A DNA stretch of 64,000 nucleotides. It comes from Torymus aiolomorphi (taxonomy: Eukaryota > Arthropoda > Insecta > Hymenoptera > Torymidae). The DNA is taken from assembly GCA_036365515.1 (NCBI GenBank), contig CM070876.1:125933810-125997809 (forward strand), read 5' to 3'. The notes beneath the pieces were generated by a model. The model was not told where the DNA came from. It saw only the letters and a list, made by a program, of their open reading frames with translations, and made no database searches. Position numbers and translations under genes: made by a program. The first letter of the stretch is position 1, and each line of letters begins with the position of its first letter. Positions 1 to 10,152 of the stretch are shown here, one piece after another.

Positions 1-522
1 ACCCAGCGGCGTCGCGCGCGCCGGTATAATCCAAACCGCCAGCCAACGTTGGAGGATTACGTCTCGCGACGCCCCTCTCCGCCTCCGGAGGAGCACCCTG
101 GCGCGCCGTGCAGGAGAGGACGATTGCCCTCCCAGCGGAGGGAAGGGCCGCGCCGATGCTTGGCCGTCGACGCGCGACCCCTATCGCCGGCTGGCGAGCG
201 GCAAAGGAGGCGAGCGCGAGAGACGGAAGGAAGAAGGGAGGACGTCCGAGCGCAGAGGGGTGAAGCGCCAGCCGTCCGACGGAGCGGCGTAATGTTTGGT
301 GGGCTGAGGGCCATCCCCACCGACCCTGCGGTGGACCCACCACCATACCACTGCTATAACTGTTGGCAGCACGGCCATGGCCTGGCGCGATGCCCCCGTC
401 CGCGAGTGAGGGCATTTTGCAACAACTGCGGGAGGCATGGCGTTGACCTCCGGGATTGCCCCAGGTGCAGCGTGGCACACGACGAGTTCGTGCGGGCGAA
501 CTTCGCCAACGAGCGGGAGAGA
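1..522 (+). pseudogene. gag-like zinc-knuckle fragment, LTR retrotransposon
   Basis: The frame is open from the first base of the window, so the N-terminus lies outside it. There is no ATG in this part of the frame. The C-terminal third carries two zinc knuckles: CYNCWQHGHGLARC (C-x2-C-x4-H-x4-C, near 355-400) and a second Cys cluster, CNNCGRHGVDLRDCPRC (near 419-469). Such paired knuckles bind nucleic acid in retroelement Gag proteins. The upstream part is rich in Arg and Pro and GC-rich, unlike the AT-rich surroundings. The frame is closed at 523-525 by a TAG made by the GATA tail of the inserted LINE, so this is an interrupted gene and not a true C-terminus. The same frame style resumes at 6631. 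Gypsy or BEL membership cannot be decided because no protease or RT is attached. Confidence 0.6.
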
Positions 523-1035
523 TAGATAGATAGATAGATATTTATTTATTGTGTTTGGTTCACAAAGTGTACAGAATAAAATAATACAATAAATCGCCAC
601 AGTTAAGATAAAATAAAAAAATATCACAATTTAAATACTAATAGAAGATATCACAGTCAAAATAATACACATCAAAATAATACTAATAGAAGATATCACA
701 GTCAAAATAATACAAGTGTTTACAAGTGATATCACAGTTGCAAAATGTGACGACAGTCAGAGTTATATAATAATAATACTGAATACAGTAAGTCATAGAG
801 GCGAGCACCGTAATAAAAACACAATATTAGCAATAAAAACATTTGGAATACCTATCAGTCAAGGATATTAAAACTATAAAAACTTTAAAACTCATACATT
901 CATCCAGTACATTCGTTCGTCCAGACATACTTATAAATTACAGTCATACAACTAACCTAAGAGTACGGACAAAACGAATAAATAGTGTATATGGGACAGC
1001 ACAAGAATACATGTATCTGTCCCTTTCAAGGTGAC
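523..1035 (-). other. 3' UTR and GATA tail of LINE-1
   Basis: AT-rich non-coding 3' end of the element. It contains a short local duplication: the phrase ATAGAAGATATCACAGTCAA occurs at about 641-660 and again at about 685-704. It ends in about four GATA units, which are the RT-primed 3' terminus. No gene is seen here. Confidence 0.7.
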
Positions 1036-3891
1036 CTATTCTATGTCAGATATGTGCCTCTTTACTGCACGCTTGAACCAACTGAGAGATGGTAGATTAC
1101 GAATCTCAGTGGGTAGGGAGTTCCATAAATGCGCACCTCGCACCTGGAACGATTTAATTCCGTACGACTTGCGCATCAGAGGGAGCTCAAGTTCTTTTAT
1201 CGCTCCTCTCACATTACCTCTGGGCACATATCTAGTAAAGAGGCCTACTAGACAGTCCGGAACGTTCATTCGCACGATTTTGTACATCAGTACAGCCATA
1301 AAATATTGCCTCCTCGAATCAGTGCGTAGTCAGCCCAATGAGGTTCTGTGAGGAGTGATGTGATCATCCCTCCTAAGTCCCACTACGTACCTCACACCTG
1401 AGTTCTGCAGAACCTGCAGTCGGATCCTCAACTTCTGAGAGGCATTCAACAATACGACAGAACAATAATCCAGATGAGGGAAAAGCAACGCCTCAACAAG
1501 CTGTTTGCGAAGAGTCTCGGTAGTGTACTTTCTGAAAAATCTTAGATGGTACATGATCCTGTTGCATTTTTTAGTTATTTTATCGCAATGATTTTTCCAG
1601 GTTAGCCTGGAATCTAGTACTACACAGAGACTCTCAACAGAATCTGAAAAGGGAACCTTCGTACCACAGCCTATGTCAATGCAGAGCGAGGAATCGCTTT
1701 TAACGCTATTGATGTATCGATTGTTACCGAAAACAATCGCTTTCGTCTTACCTGCATTGAGTTTGAGTGAGGCACGAATAGCCCATTCCGATACTGTCCT
1801 TGCACCCCGCTGAATCTGTGCCACCCCCTCCTCCAGTCCATCGCGTCTAATCTGGCAATAAACTTGCAGGTCATCTGCATATAATAAATGTTGAACACCC
1901 AACGCACCGAGTTCACCCGCCAGGTCATTGATATAGAGGCAAAACAATAAGGGTCCTAGTACTGACCCCTGTGGGACTCCTAAGTTTATGCTAAGCCATG
2001 AAGACTCACCGGAAAATTTAGAGGATACGCGTTGCATCCTGCCTTCAAAGTAGGAGTTGATCCACAAGAGGGCAGCCCTAGAGAACCCCATCAATCTTAA
2101 CTTCTCGAGAAGTCGGGAAGGTAGGATGGTATCGAATGCCTTGCTAAAATGAAACAGCAGAAGAATTGTCATCAGCTTCTTGTCCATGCCTGTTCTTATG
2201 TCGTCTGTTAGTTTAAGTAAGGCCGTTTGCGTGGAGTTAAATCGTCGAAAGCCAGTTTGTTTTGGGTCGAGTATTTTAAATGTCTCAAGATGCTCCATCA
2301 GTTGTGAATGTGCAATCTTCTCCAGCACCTTTGAGAGAAAGCACAGCAAGGCGATAGGTCGGAAGTCGGAAGGATGTGAAGGTGCCTTGCTTTTCTTCAG
2401 AGGAACAATGTTTGCTCTCTTCCACAGGGCTGGGAAGACGTTAGTGGTCAAAGAGGAGTTGAACAGCTTAACCAAGAAGTTGCCGATGACTGGCAGTGCT
2501 TTGACAATGACGCTTTGCGGAATGCCATCCGCTCCGCGTGCCTGTGATGAGAAGTGAGATATCGCAATGACTACATTGTTAAAAGTTATGGGTTTAAATG
2601 AAACACCCTCTGAATTACCCAATGAGATAATTCTGCGACGAATCTCACTGTCATCTCGCGGAGAGACCGACACGCCGGCAAAGTGACTGTTAAGCTCATC
2701 TGGTGAAAATCCGTTCAGATCCTCAGTATGCCTGGGTAAGAGCCCCAGGCCACGCAACTCTTTCCAAACATTACCATCTGATAGGGCATCTAAAAGTCTG
2801 GTTTGGAGGTAGGACGTCTTAGCGAGATTAATTTGTTGGTCAAGTTGTTTCCGTAGCGTGATGAATTGATCGTATAAAACTTGTTGTCCAGTCCGCTTGT
2901 AGCGTTTGTAAAGTGCGTCACGTCTACGGAGAAGCTGGCCAAGCTCCCCATCAATCCACGGCAGCCTGCCCTTTTTAGGAACAACAGTTTTCTCCGGCGC
3001 CAGGGTATCCATAGCTGTCGTGAGATTGGTACAAAGATAGTCCAGAACTTGCTCGGTATCAACGACGTCACCATCGAAGGGTGTCCAATCACAGCTATAC
3101 AACTGAGCCGCGAGATCTTCAGGGGCTATATTTTTATAGTCTCTGTATGTAAAATTGGACTTTTTTGGCACAACCGACTTAAGTTTGATGGTAACATCTA
3201 TAAAGTTGTGATAGCTGTGAAAGTTAGCTGGAATGTTTCGGCCATCGATAATTATGTCATTGTCGTCGACGAAGATAACGTCAATCCAGGTGCCAGGTTT
3301 ACGTTTGAAATGCGTGGGGCCGTGCTGGACCAGCTGCAACGACAATTCAGACGCAAGGTTGCGAACAAACCTCGCATCATGTCTGCCGCGTTGGAGCTCG
3401 GCATTCAGATCACCCATGATTATTTTGTGACTAAAGTCACCTGACACGGATCGCAATGTATTGAGCAGATTCGTGTTTTTTAGGAAGGCTATTTTTGGCG
3501 GTCTATAAATTACTCCAACAAGAATAGGCGGGTTTTGACGATCGCTGATGGAGCAAAATACAAATTCCGGCAATTTAGGTTTACCCTTCCGCTCGGTGCC
3601 TGATGTTGCTAAAATCTCACATCGCAGATGTTTTCTTACATATAAGGCTACTCCTCCGCCATTTACATTGCGATCCTGCCTAATAATTTTAAAACCTGGG
3701 ATCCGAATGACGTCGTCTGAAACAGAAGAGTCCAGCCAGGTCTCAGCAATACCAAGTAGTTCGTAGGAGGGATTATCGCTAAGAAATTGACAGATTTGAT
3801 CAATGTGAGCACGCAGAGAGCTCACATTGATAAAGCCCGCTTGTAGCCCACTCTTTCTCCCTACGTGCTTTCCGGTCGGTACCCCGTCTAG
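1036..3891 (-). CDS. LINE-1 ORF2: endonuclease-reverse transcriptase, one internal stop
   Basis: Encodes the nicking endonuclease and reverse transcriptase for target-primed retrotransposition. Counting from the GTG at 3825, an apurinic-type endonuclease domain fills the first ~230 residues (GIAETWL, NVNGGGVALYV, IMGDLNAEL, SYHNFIDV). An RT domain follows, with FSKAFDTI, GVPQGSVLGPLLF and the catalytic LLYADD at about residue 645. A conserved C-terminal tail ends in SLPTEIRNLPSLSWFKRAV. There is no ATG near the start: the first Met after ORF1 is in IIMGDLNA, inside the endonuclease. The frame is continuous with ORF1 across the UGA at 3894-3892. One TGA (1332-1330) breaks the frame where LINE-2 has Trp in LGWL, so it looks like a TGG-to-TGA mutation. 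The ten codons after it and the downstream 87 codons are in the same frame. Apart from that lesion the protein looks complete. Confidence 0.85.
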
Positions 3892-5970
3892 TCACTTAGC
3901 ATCTTTGTCTTTTGATCCCTTTTTACTCACTTTAGATTTAGGTTTTTTTACAGTTTTATTTTTAGCGGTATCGGTTGTTTCACTATTACTGGATTTTATC
4001 AAAATATCGTTAATCTGTGTTGCAGGTATTTGATTATTAGTCACCTCGGGATTCGTATTCTTATAAGACACCGCAATAGCTTGTAGATTAGTAGGTGTAC
4101 GGAAGACAAATACTCGCGCACCATCTCGCATTTTGGTTAGAAACTGCCCTTGTCTATGCCATATATATTTAAAGCACAATTTTTTGGCTAAAGATTTTAA
4201 ATTTTGGAACTCTTTATAAATTTTACTTGGTAAATACTCGTTAATAAAAATAGAGGCCACAGATAAAGCAATGTTCCCACCAAAATGCAAGGGATCTAAG
4301 TTTTTTGTATTTAATCCAGTAATTTTGTGCTTATTTTTCATTATTTGACTGACGACGTCACGACTTGAAAGCCTACCTAGCAGGGCAGAGGCACCACCTG
4401 AACCGCCTCGGACTTCCTTAGACTCAGTTTCGTGCGCGTTGCCGACATTCTTATTGAGCTGTTGAATATTTGTAATCTCCGTTTTTTTAATAGATGACTG
4501 CACACTGCACAGCACAGCGTGCACGAAATCAATGCGCTCAATATTGGCTGTCGCACAATCTAGAGCGCATGATATTACGAGCCCATCGTGCTGCTCTGCG
4601 TACGAGCCTTCTTTACAACTTGATTCACAAGGAATGTTTTTGATGTTTCCATGTTTGATAGTGTTTGTGCTCGAAGATTGTGCGGTATATTCAGAGGTTC
4701 GCGCAGATACACCTTGATAAGGAGAGACAGAGTCAGAGACGGTTTCCACCACGGTCGCCATGCCAGAAGTTGAATTACCAAAATTTTGATCGATGGAATG
4801 GAATTCCTCTAGAAGATTTCCTTCAAATCTTTTAAGTTTGGATATTATCTTTTTAGTCATTTTATTCTCTAGTTTTGTGAAATTGTCATTAATTATCGTG
4901 TTGATGTTGTTTTCAAAATTATTTAATTTATTTTTCAATATGCTATTTTCTTCCATCAAATCACACTGTTTAGTCTGCAACTCTACCAGCTGGGAGTTTT
5001 GACTGCGAACTAGAGGGTCGAGTTCGAGCAAACTATCAAATACCTTCTTTATTTGTGTCTGTAATGCTGGTAGAAATTGTACAGAGTCCCCCAGGTCGTC
5101 AAGTTTGCGCGAAAGCGGCTCTATAGTAGTAGTGAGAGTTGAGGAAAGAAAAGAGATGGAAGTATTAGACGGCTGGACTGCGACCGTGCTGGTACCTAAC
5201 TTTTGTGAGTTGTAAATATTATTCGAATTGACTAGTGACTCGTGACTAGATAGTAATTTCTCTATCCGCTCTTTGAGGAACTTATTTTCATCGAGGACTT
5301 TGCGCTGATCAATTTGAAACATATTAAATTTAACTGATTGCTCTTCAATCTTCTTCTCTAATCGGGTGATCTGGCTAATTAATGGATCTAAAGCATCTTC
5401 GGTAGCTATTTTAGTTGGTGTGCTGAGAGAAAAACTTCCAGTATTTACTGCGTCCAGCTTCTTCATAGTTTGATGTTGAAAGTCGTCAATAGTTCTTGTG
5501 AGCAGTTCGAACTGTCTGCTAAATAAATCAAGCATTGAGGCCGGTAACGAGCAGTGGTGCACAGGACTTAATGGAATCGCCAGTGTGCTCTTGCTATCGG
5601 TAATAGTAGGAGTAGATGCCGTTATCACGTTTTGCTCGTTTATGGAAGTAGTAGAAGCGTTTAATAGCCGTTTGTTAGGAGCCGTTTTGCTTATTAAATT
5701 GTTTTTTCCTTTATTTCCTGTGTCCGGTTTTCCATTTATCTTAACCGAGATACTGGTATTGTTTAATGATTCTGTGCTGTAGTTTTTAGTGGTGTTATGA
5801 GTAATCTTCATGCATTTTTCACAGGCAAATGTCGATTTTCCTATTACTGTCATTGTGTTACAGACGTCATGGTAAGCTTTTAAGCAAATTTTGCACCTGC
5901 GTAAAATTGCGTCTTTACGGTCTCTTTTTTTGCACGTTAAGCATGAGACTGTAGCTACTGTTGGTGTCAT
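3892..5970 (-). CDS. LINE-1 ORF1: PHD finger, coiled coils, FP-like C-terminus
   Basis: Full 692-residue ORF1 protein, presumed RNA-binding and RNP-forming. It starts at ATG 5970. A classic PHD-type C4HC3 zinc finger occupies residues 10-53 (C10, C13, C26, C29, H34, C37, C50, C53). Ser/Thr-rich linkers and long coiled-coil stretches follow, roughly residues 200-265 and 300-390. The C-terminal ~110 residues (LPSKIYKEFQNL, LCFKYIWHRQGQFL, FRTPTNLQAIAV) resemble the domain shared by many LINE ORF1 proteins and the baculovirus FP protein. LINE-2 and LINE-3 carry the same C-terminal signature (FKYVWH..GRFLARRKGG). The stop is TGA at 3894-3892, followed directly by CTAG, with ORF2 in the same frame. 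No internal lesion is seen. The protein role is known of the family; zinc binding is inferred from residue spacing. Confidence 0.85.
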   Translation of the reverse strand: MTPTVATVSCLTCKKRDRKDAILRRCKICLKAYHDVCNTMTVIGKSTFACEKCMKITHNTTKNYSTESLNNTSISVKINGKPDTGNKGKNNLISKTAPNKRLLNASTTSINEQNVITASTPTITDSKSTLAIPLSPVHHCSLPASMLDLFSRQFELLTRTIDDFQHQTMKKLDAVNTGSFSLSTPTKIATEDALDPLISQITRLEKKIEEQSVKFNMFQIDQRKVLDENKFLKERIEKLLSSHESLVNSNNIYNSQKLGTSTVAVQPSNTSISFLSSTLTTTIEPLSRKLDDLGDSVQFLPALQTQIKKVFDSLLELDPLVRSQNSQLVELQTKQCDLMEENSILKNKLNNFENNINTIINDNFTKLENKMTKKIISKLKRFEGNLLEEFHSIDQNFGNSTSGMATVVETVSDSVSPYQGVSARTSEYTAQSSSTNTIKHGNIKNIPCESSCKEGSYAEQHDGLVISCALDCATANIERIDFVHAVLCSVQSSIKKTEITNIQQLNKNVGNAHETESKEVRGGSGGASALLGRLSSRDVVSQIMKNKHKITGLNTKNLDPLHFGGNIALSVASIFINEYLPSKIYKEFQNLKSLAKKLCFKYIWHRQGQFLTKMRDGARVFVFRTPTNLQAIAVSYKNTNPEVTNNQIPATQINDILIKSSNSETTDTAKNKTVKKPKSKVSKKGSKDKDAK

Positions 5971-6630
5971 CGCGTGTTTCAGTGTAGGACGATATTTAGT
6001 ATAAGTCTACTAATATTAATACTTTCGTCACAGGAAACAGTCAAAATTTCAAGGTCAAGATCTTTGTAAGTATCCCCAAGTCATTATTTTATTATTTACA
6101 AAATTTAAATTGAGCGCGCTAGAATTATGCAAATAAACAACTTATGCAGCACCTTTATTTAAAAATAATTTTTATCTATACGCATCAATATTTCGGGTGG
6201 CCTATACGAGCTTTGTCGACACTATAAAGTTTGGCCGTATACACCTACTTGCAAGTTGAGAAACTCCCTTGTCGGCCACCTCGAAAAGCTTCTCCCCTCT
6301 CTTCTCATCGAACGGTCATTTCGGGTCCAATTTCTATCGCAGCGACTGGAAAGGCGATGACTGCGCGTGCGCTGTAGTTGGAATGACGTGCGAATTGGCC
6401 TTTATATACTTCGGAGCTTCCGGAAAAACTTAACCTCTCACTGGATTGAACGACTTTTTATAGGACTCCTACGCTTTGAATATCAAAGGTATGCAGTTGT
6501 CACTCCGGGTGCATGGAGTCTGCAGGAGTCCGCAGTATTCTATAACAATTTGAGCTCCCACGAGTCGGTTAATAGTTGTAAAAAGGCGACTTACTTGGGA
6601 GCGAGCGAAAAGTGCGTCAGTCATTGCCGG
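5971..6630 (-). other. 5' UTR of LINE-1
   Basis: About 660 bases between the ORF1 ATG and the resumption of gag-like sequence. The distal part, transcribed first, is relatively GC-rich; the proximal part is AT-rich. No coding signal is convincing. An internal promoter is expected for this class but no specific motif can be assigned. Confidence 0.5.
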
Positions 6631-6963
6631 AAGAGAGAGAGAGCGAGGAGAGGGCGGAGGAGATGGAGCGCCGGAATAGAGAAGCCCTGCGTGTGGAGGA
6701 GGAGCAGCGCGCGGCCATCCAGCGTGAGCAGCTGAGAGCCGAGCAGGAGTGGAGGGCGCGTATGGAGCGAGAGATGGGAGCGCGCCACCATCACTATTAT
6801 CAGGCCATGGCAGTTGGGCAGCTGCATGTCCACTCGGTGCCGGTGCAGCAGCAGCTTCAAGTCCAGGATCGCCCTCGGGACGCTCTGGCGCAGGCAGCGA
6901 GCCTCGTGAAAGGATTGCGCACGCTGCCGCAAAACGCGCGCGATGCGGTTTTGGTTTGGTTGT
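6631..6963 (+). pseudogene. gag-like segment resuming after LINE-1
   Basis: Translation from 6630 gives a Glu/Arg/Gln-rich coiled coil (about 45 residues, with ERRNREAL and RARMEREMG) and then a His/Gln-rich and amphipathic stretch ending at TAA 6963. It follows the pre-LINE segment naturally: the upstream flank ends in Asn-Glu-Arg-Glu-Arg and this side continues with the same Glu/Arg composition and the same high GC. I infer that both are one gag-like reading frame split by LINE-1. What lies downstream is a repetitive GC-rich leader, not protease or RT, so the source element is incomplete or rearranged. Confidence 0.5.
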
Positions 6964-8519
6964 AAGAGCTCTCGAGGACTCTCTGCGAAGGCAGTAAATC
7001 CTCGGGAGAGCGAGAATAAGAGCCGGTATTGACGCCTGAGTGAGGAGGCCACCGCCGGAAGGTGTGAGGGCCTGGCGCGAGGAGGGACGCGAAGTAAAGT
7101 GAAGAGCCGGTATTGGTGCCTTGAGGGGGGGGAAACCTCCGACGTATGGAATCGGCCGATTTCGCGAGGGTTCGCGAAGGCCTAGCGAGGGGGAGTGCGA
7201 CGCGGGAAAACGCGTCGAGTATGGATGTGTGAGTGTGTGCGCGCGAAGGGATTTTGAAACGACTTCGATGGTGATTCGAGCGCCGCGAGCGCTATAGAAG
7301 GGCAGGGGAGCGAGAGAGCGCCGCTCACTAATCACTCTACCCCGGACCTCCGAGCAAGAGACAGTGTGCGCGCGTGAAATCGATATAGGATTGTTCTCCC
7401 GTGTTCGTGAGTGAGGTGTGATAGCGTGAGTGCCCGAGAAGCCAGGAGAAGCCGCCCGGGTCTGCAGAGAGAGAGGCTGCAGCGACCGATTGACCCGACG
7501 GACGAGAGAGAGTATGGCGTCAATCGTGTACGAGGGAGAGCGGCAAGAAGGTAAGGGAGCGCGAGTGTGTGCGCCGCGACCGCGACCAATTGCGAGGCGA
7601 AAGCCTAGGAGCCGGTATTGGTGTCATTCCTTCCCAGCGGGAAAGGAAGTGAGAGAGAGTTGGGAGGAAAACCCTCGCAGCACCGACGCTGCGTAGCGGT
7701 TGCGTGGAAGGCGCGCGTATGTGCGAGCCCTGCTGCTCGAGCAGACGAACGCGGACCACCCCGACGGGAGTGAGTCTCGAGCCGGCATCGCGAGAGTGTG
7801 CGTGAGTGTGATCTCCTCGTCTGGCACCTTACAAATTCGGCGAGGAGAGTCTTTGAGCGAGGCAAGTATTTGAGCGAGAGGCAAGTTTGAACGTGAAGAG
7901 TGATTGAGCACGCGGTTAATTCGGGACGCGCGGATTCCTATAGTTCGCGCGAAATACCGTGTCATAGACTCTATTTTTTTTTTATAAATACAGCTAAACA
8001 ACAAAATTATTACACATTAGCGATAATAAAATAATTTAATTGTTGAAATGTTTTATACAATCAAGATATATGTTCCTATAGAAATTCTAATGCATAACGT
8101 ATGCTATATTTATTACGTAACGTTTTATTAATTCATGAAAATTCAAGTTATTTTTACACCGAAGGTTTTTGTAATATATTTATAATTTAATTGAGAATTT
8201 ATTGTAAAAGTGTTTCCTTAAAAGTGAATGATATTAAATCACAGATTTAGTGTAAGTTTGATAATAATACATTATATGCTGGATTATATCAGCAAAACTC
8301 CCAATTTAAGATATCCTTTTGAGTATAAAGAATCACATAACGAAGTAAGAGTACTCGTTTATTCCATAGTGATCCGCACGTACCGCCATTTCAACGCTAG
8401 GAAAAATTGGCATTCAACATGCGATACAAAGTAAAACCGTAGGTTAAGTGTAGTCTAATGTTAGAAACAAAAATAAATGATTCACTTTATAGAAATTTAT
8501 AGACGATACGAAATTTCGT
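6964..8519 (+). other. GC-rich repetitive leader, then AT-rich non-coding
   Basis: From 6964 to about 7975 the sequence is GC- and GA-rich with many stops in every forward frame. The phrase GAGCCGGTATTG recurs at about 7020, 7100 and 7608, with a variant GAGCCGGCATCG near 7780, each followed by different sequence. This looks like an untranslated retroelement leader or degenerate tandem array. Composition then changes sharply near 7975 at a T-run to AT-rich DNA without genes. Long open frames on the minus strand here have strongly biased composition and no motif. Confidence 0.35.
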
Positions 8520-8645
8520 TTAAATTTATTGAATTTTTATTATTGTTTTTGTTATATGAATTTTTATTATTGTTTATATATATAAATTTTTATTATGGAT
8601 TTAATGATATGAATTTTTATTATTGTTTTTATTATTTGAATTGTT
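8520..8645. repeat. degenerate ~27-bp AT-rich tandem repeat
   Basis: Four imperfect copies of a unit reading roughly GAATTTTTATTATTGTTTTT occur at about 8529, 8555, 8583 and 8610, separated by short ATAT-rich linkers. Confidence 0.6.
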
Positions 8646-8742
8646 AGTATTATTGAACCTTTTGTAACAAGAAATTACTGATGGTTCAACTATTCCTATA
8701 ATTGTTGAATCTCTACGATATTCAACAGTCTAAGGGGGGAGG

Positions 8743-9035
8743 TGTTACGTCCGTGACGTATCCTTAAATTACATTTGATATTCATATTCTCATCAGTAAT
8801 TTCTTGATCCACAAAATTATGTGATTGCAAATTTATTGACACCCACGTATCAACTAGCATAGAGAAACAATTGCAACACAGGGAAATTGTAAACATTCTT
8901 GTACGAAGTGAACCACAATTTTAAACGAACCATATTGAAATTATTTAAAAATTTCTCAAAACTTTTTATGAAAGACGTTGTTGTATTTATAGTTAACTTT
9001 CCATCTTATAATTGTAATTTGAAATTGTTGTAACA
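8743..9035 (+). repeat. LTR-like block 1 (TGTTACG...GTAACA)
   Basis: Starts TGTTACGTCCGTGACGTA directly after a polypurine tract (AAGGGGGGAGG) and ends ...TTGTTGTAACA, giving the short inverted TGTTAC/GTAACA termini of an LTR. The 73 bases before it (8670-8742) are homologous to the 72 bases before block 2 and are themselves preceded by another GTAACA. No coding region is attached. The family is likely gypsy-like but unproven. Confidence 0.5.
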
Positions 9036-9107
9036 GAAAATTACTGATGGCTAACTATTATTATACTTGTTGAATCTCTACGATATTCAAGAATTTAAGG
9101 GGGGAAG

Positions 9108-9790
9108 TGTTACGTCTGTGACGTATCTCTAAAATTAAATTAACAATGCATATTTATCGCCAGTAATTTTCTGACATACAAATGTCGTATATACGAATTT
9201 TGACAACGTTGCATTCCAATACAAGCGGCATTGCGATAGGGCAAGACAAATTATAAACTGATATGTCTGTGAAGTTATTAAATCCCAATATTCATTTCTT
9301 TGACCCACAAAACGATGCGAGTGCGAATTTTAACAGTACAGCAATTTCGGCTACGCAACAGCCAGCGTGACGTAGCGAGCCACTGACCTTGTGAAACCAA
9401 CCGCTCATCGCAACTTTGTTTAGAATCAGCACTTATAAGTGTGAAATCGAAATGATGATTTTTAAATGCTTACTAAATTTGTTTAAAAAGATGATTTTAA
9501 CTCAGCGTCAAAATCATCTTTAACCAAAATTAACCGCTTAATAAATACGGCGACTCTCAACACACAAATCAGTAATCGTGCGAAAGTCGCCAGCTCCGTA
9601 CCACCCCAGCCGACAATAGGAGAAACGATTATTATTTTTATACAGGCCAATACGAGCCAATAATAGTAAAGCAATTATATCAATTTAATACGTTATCGGT
9701 ATTATACATTGTTAAACCAAGTGCACAAATTGTAAATCTTATTGTTTTATTTATAAAATTTATATTTGCCAATAAATAGTGCATCTAACA
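9108..9790 (+). repeat. LTR-like block 2
   Basis: Begins TGTTACGTCTGTGACGTA after the polypurine tract AAGGGGGGAAG. It ends at a plausible LTR 3' end, with AATAAA at 9772-9777 and TCTAACA up to 9790. The first ~90 bases are alignable with block 1. A phrase like CTGACATACAAAATG..TGCGAATTTTGAC recurs within it near 9165 and 9297, so the block itself holds a degenerate repeat. It could be a solo LTR next to a partial second one. Confidence 0.45.
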
Positions 9791-9850
9791 AATCAGCTGG
9801 TTATTATTTACGAGAGCCTACGCCCAGAGTAAAAGTAATATAAATCAAAA

Positions 9851-9851
<1 letters not shown>

Positions 9852-9947
<96 letters not shown>

Positions 9948-10029
9948 CAGACAAGTTATATATATGTTAAGTCTTGAAATTCAAGGAAATACTCTTATAT
10001 TTATTGAATTTGTTATGGTTATATTTGAA

Positions 10030-10084
<55 letters not shown>

Positions 10085-10152
10085 AATTCAATAAATATAA
10101 GAGTATTTCCTTGAATTTCAAGACTTAACATATATATAACTTGTCTGCTAAT
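9852..10152. repeat. (AT)n tracts and perfect 71-bp hairpin
   Basis: A long (AT)n microsatellite (9852-9942) is followed by a left arm at 9943-10013, a spacer at 10014-10081 that is mostly (AT)n, and a right arm at 10082-10152. The arms are perfect reverse complements over all 71 bases. Extrusion as a cruciform or folding as RNA would be very favourable. Confidence 0.9.

Larger units (their letters stand above)
523..6630 (-). mobile_element. LINE-1: near full-length CR1/Jockey-group LINE
   Basis: A minus-strand non-LTR retrotransposon with a 5' UTR (about 6630-5971), ORF1 (5970-3892), ORF2 (3891-1036), a 3' UTR and a tail of short tandem GATA/TAGA units (523-540). The 3' border is placed where gag coding stops at GAGCGGGAGAGA. 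The 5' border is placed where gag-like coding resumes in GA-rich sequence at 6631. A target-site duplication of the GAGAGA type is likely but hard to measure in this low-complexity target. The PHD finger in ORF1, the endonuclease-RT ORF2 and the microsatellite-like tail suit the CR1/Jockey group. The clade name is inferred from motifs. Confidence 0.85.

Noticed and set aside
6469..7335. Long minus-strand open frame (288 codons) in the GC-rich region
   Set aside because: Low-complexity Ser/Pro/Arg/Leu composition on the complement of a GC-rich repeat, no motif, and it overlaps the plus-strand gag-like frame.
7332..8004. Several overlapping open frames of 80-126 codons
   Set aside because: High GC lowers stop frequency here. 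Frames overlap on both strands and contain repeats; no domain seen.
9852..10081. CRISPR-like or direct-repeat array
   Set aside because: It is (AT)n microsatellite with one inverted repeat; no spacer-repeat structure is found anywhere in the window.
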